Below the pieces are notes generated by a model. It saw nothing but the letters and a program-made list of their open reading frames with translations, was not told where the DNA came from and did not search any database. A stretch of 64,000 nt of DNA from Chrysomallon squamiferum. Its lineage: Eukaryota > Mollusca > Gastropoda > Neomphalida > Peltospiridae. The DNA is taken from NCBI GenBank assembly GCA_012295275.1, contig CM022678.1:14084759-14148758 (forward strand), in the 5' to 3' direction. The translations under genes were made by a program, and so were the position numbers. Shown here piece after piece: positions 63,366 through 64,000 of this stretch; position 1 is the stretch's first letter; every line of letters starts with the position of its first letter.

Positions 63366-63810
63366 AGAAAATGGCTGGTTTCTTAGTATAGTAATCCAAT
63401 AAAATAGCAAACACAAACAATTATTATCTTTTGCAGAACAGAAGAAAAAACTTTTAAAAGATTTTGCAAGCTGTGGCAATCAAAGAAAATGTTTTATAAA
63501 ATCTTAGAAAATAATATCAAAATTTATTACAGTATGTTTTTTTTTCAATTATTTTAATATAAAATATACAGAATAATATTAAAATAAATATAAAACGTAC
63601 GCAATAGTATTAAATTAAATATAAAAAATATGGAATAGTATAAAAAGTAAATTAAAAAACATACAGAATAATATTAAAATAAATATAAGATATACGGAAT
63701 AATATTAAAATAAATATTAAGTATAGAGTTAGATTAATAATAAAACGTTGTATATAAAGTATAATATGAACTAAAAATAGTCGTGAAAAACAATTTTTTC
63801 GGTTTTAAGA
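63366..63810 (+). mobile_element. Pogo-like dispersed repeat, copy 2
   Basis: Same orientation as 58016-58530, sharing AATGGCTGGTT, AATAGCAAACAC, the AATATTAAAATAAATAT runs and AAAAATAGTCGTGAA. The CCTCG-type left terminus of copy 1 is missing. Confidence 0.55.
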
Positions 63811-63868
63811 ATTAAAGATAGTTGTTTAGATGATTATATTTTTTAAACAATTATTGTTATTGTTGTTG

Positions 63869-63909
<41 letters not shown>

Positions 63910-64000
63910 TTCCTGGGGTTTTATTTTTATTTATTTATTTTTATTTGTTTTTTATTTGTTTGTTTTTTTGTTTTTTTTGAGCGGGTAATCATGAATTTGA

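Larger units (their letters stand above)
62249..64000. other. Right-edge intergenic region, no gene seen
   Basis: Contains an AAT array (62339-62393), TTTG/TTTA tracts near 63042-63092, a pogo-like dispersed repeat (63366-63810) and a TTA array near 63870-63906. No exon recognised. Confidence 0.5.

Overview
The window is animal nuclear DNA: strongly AT-rich, with split genes flanked by GT/AG splice sites, very many long microsatellites and many decayed DNA transposons. Gene content (an FMRFamide-type GPCR, an SLC16-like carrier, SDF2) and two SINE-like fragments that resemble repeats common in molluscan sequences suggest a lophotrochozoan, most likely a mollusc. That assignment is inference; no species is claimed. 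The window is gene-poor: three convincing protein genes plus one partial gene model. Everything else is repeats, transposon remnants or featureless AT-rich sequence.

Layout. 8-4943 (+): complete six-exon coding region of an SDF2/SDF2L1-like ER protein (226 aa, three MIR repeats, C-terminal HTEL), starting almost at the window edge. 8909-9937 (-): intronless class A GPCR resembling FMRFamide receptors. 11430-13630 (+): dead L1-like LINE holding a nested 214-bp hAT MITE with 8-bp target duplications, followed by a ZBED-type hAT transposase remnant. 15955-16790: ~30-bp minisatellite carrying CRE-like TGACGT in most units. 20374-20971 and 35611-36135: two inverted copies of one short TIR element with 8-bp duplications, one carrying the C-terminal end of a MULE-type transposase. 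20980-35600: ~14.6 kb without a supportable gene. 37199-40066: full-length hAT transposon with perfect 8-bp duplications and a broken transposase. 40640-41692: pogo/Tigger-type remnants. 45404-46969: ~35-copy minisatellite of a 46/42-bp unit. 51463-57770 (-): five coding exons of an SLC16/monocarboxylate-transporter-like protein (527 aa). 59505-60841 (+): putative 3' end of a single-pass membrane protein. 61035-61830 (-): frameshifted cadherin-repeat fragment beside a decayed MULE transposase. 62050-62165: tRNA-derived SINE fragment.

The host genes do not form a functional cluster: SDF2 acts in ER protein folding, the GPCR in peptide signalling and the SLC16-like protein in membrane transport. 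I saw no CRISPR array, operon, rRNA gene or intact tRNA gene. The most interesting material is the transposon archaeology (a possible new MULE-derived MITE family, an unclassified TIR family, a possible MULE/cadherin gene capture), the two minisatellites, and the orphan transmembrane exon trio. All similarity statements come from reading translated motifs; no database search was run.
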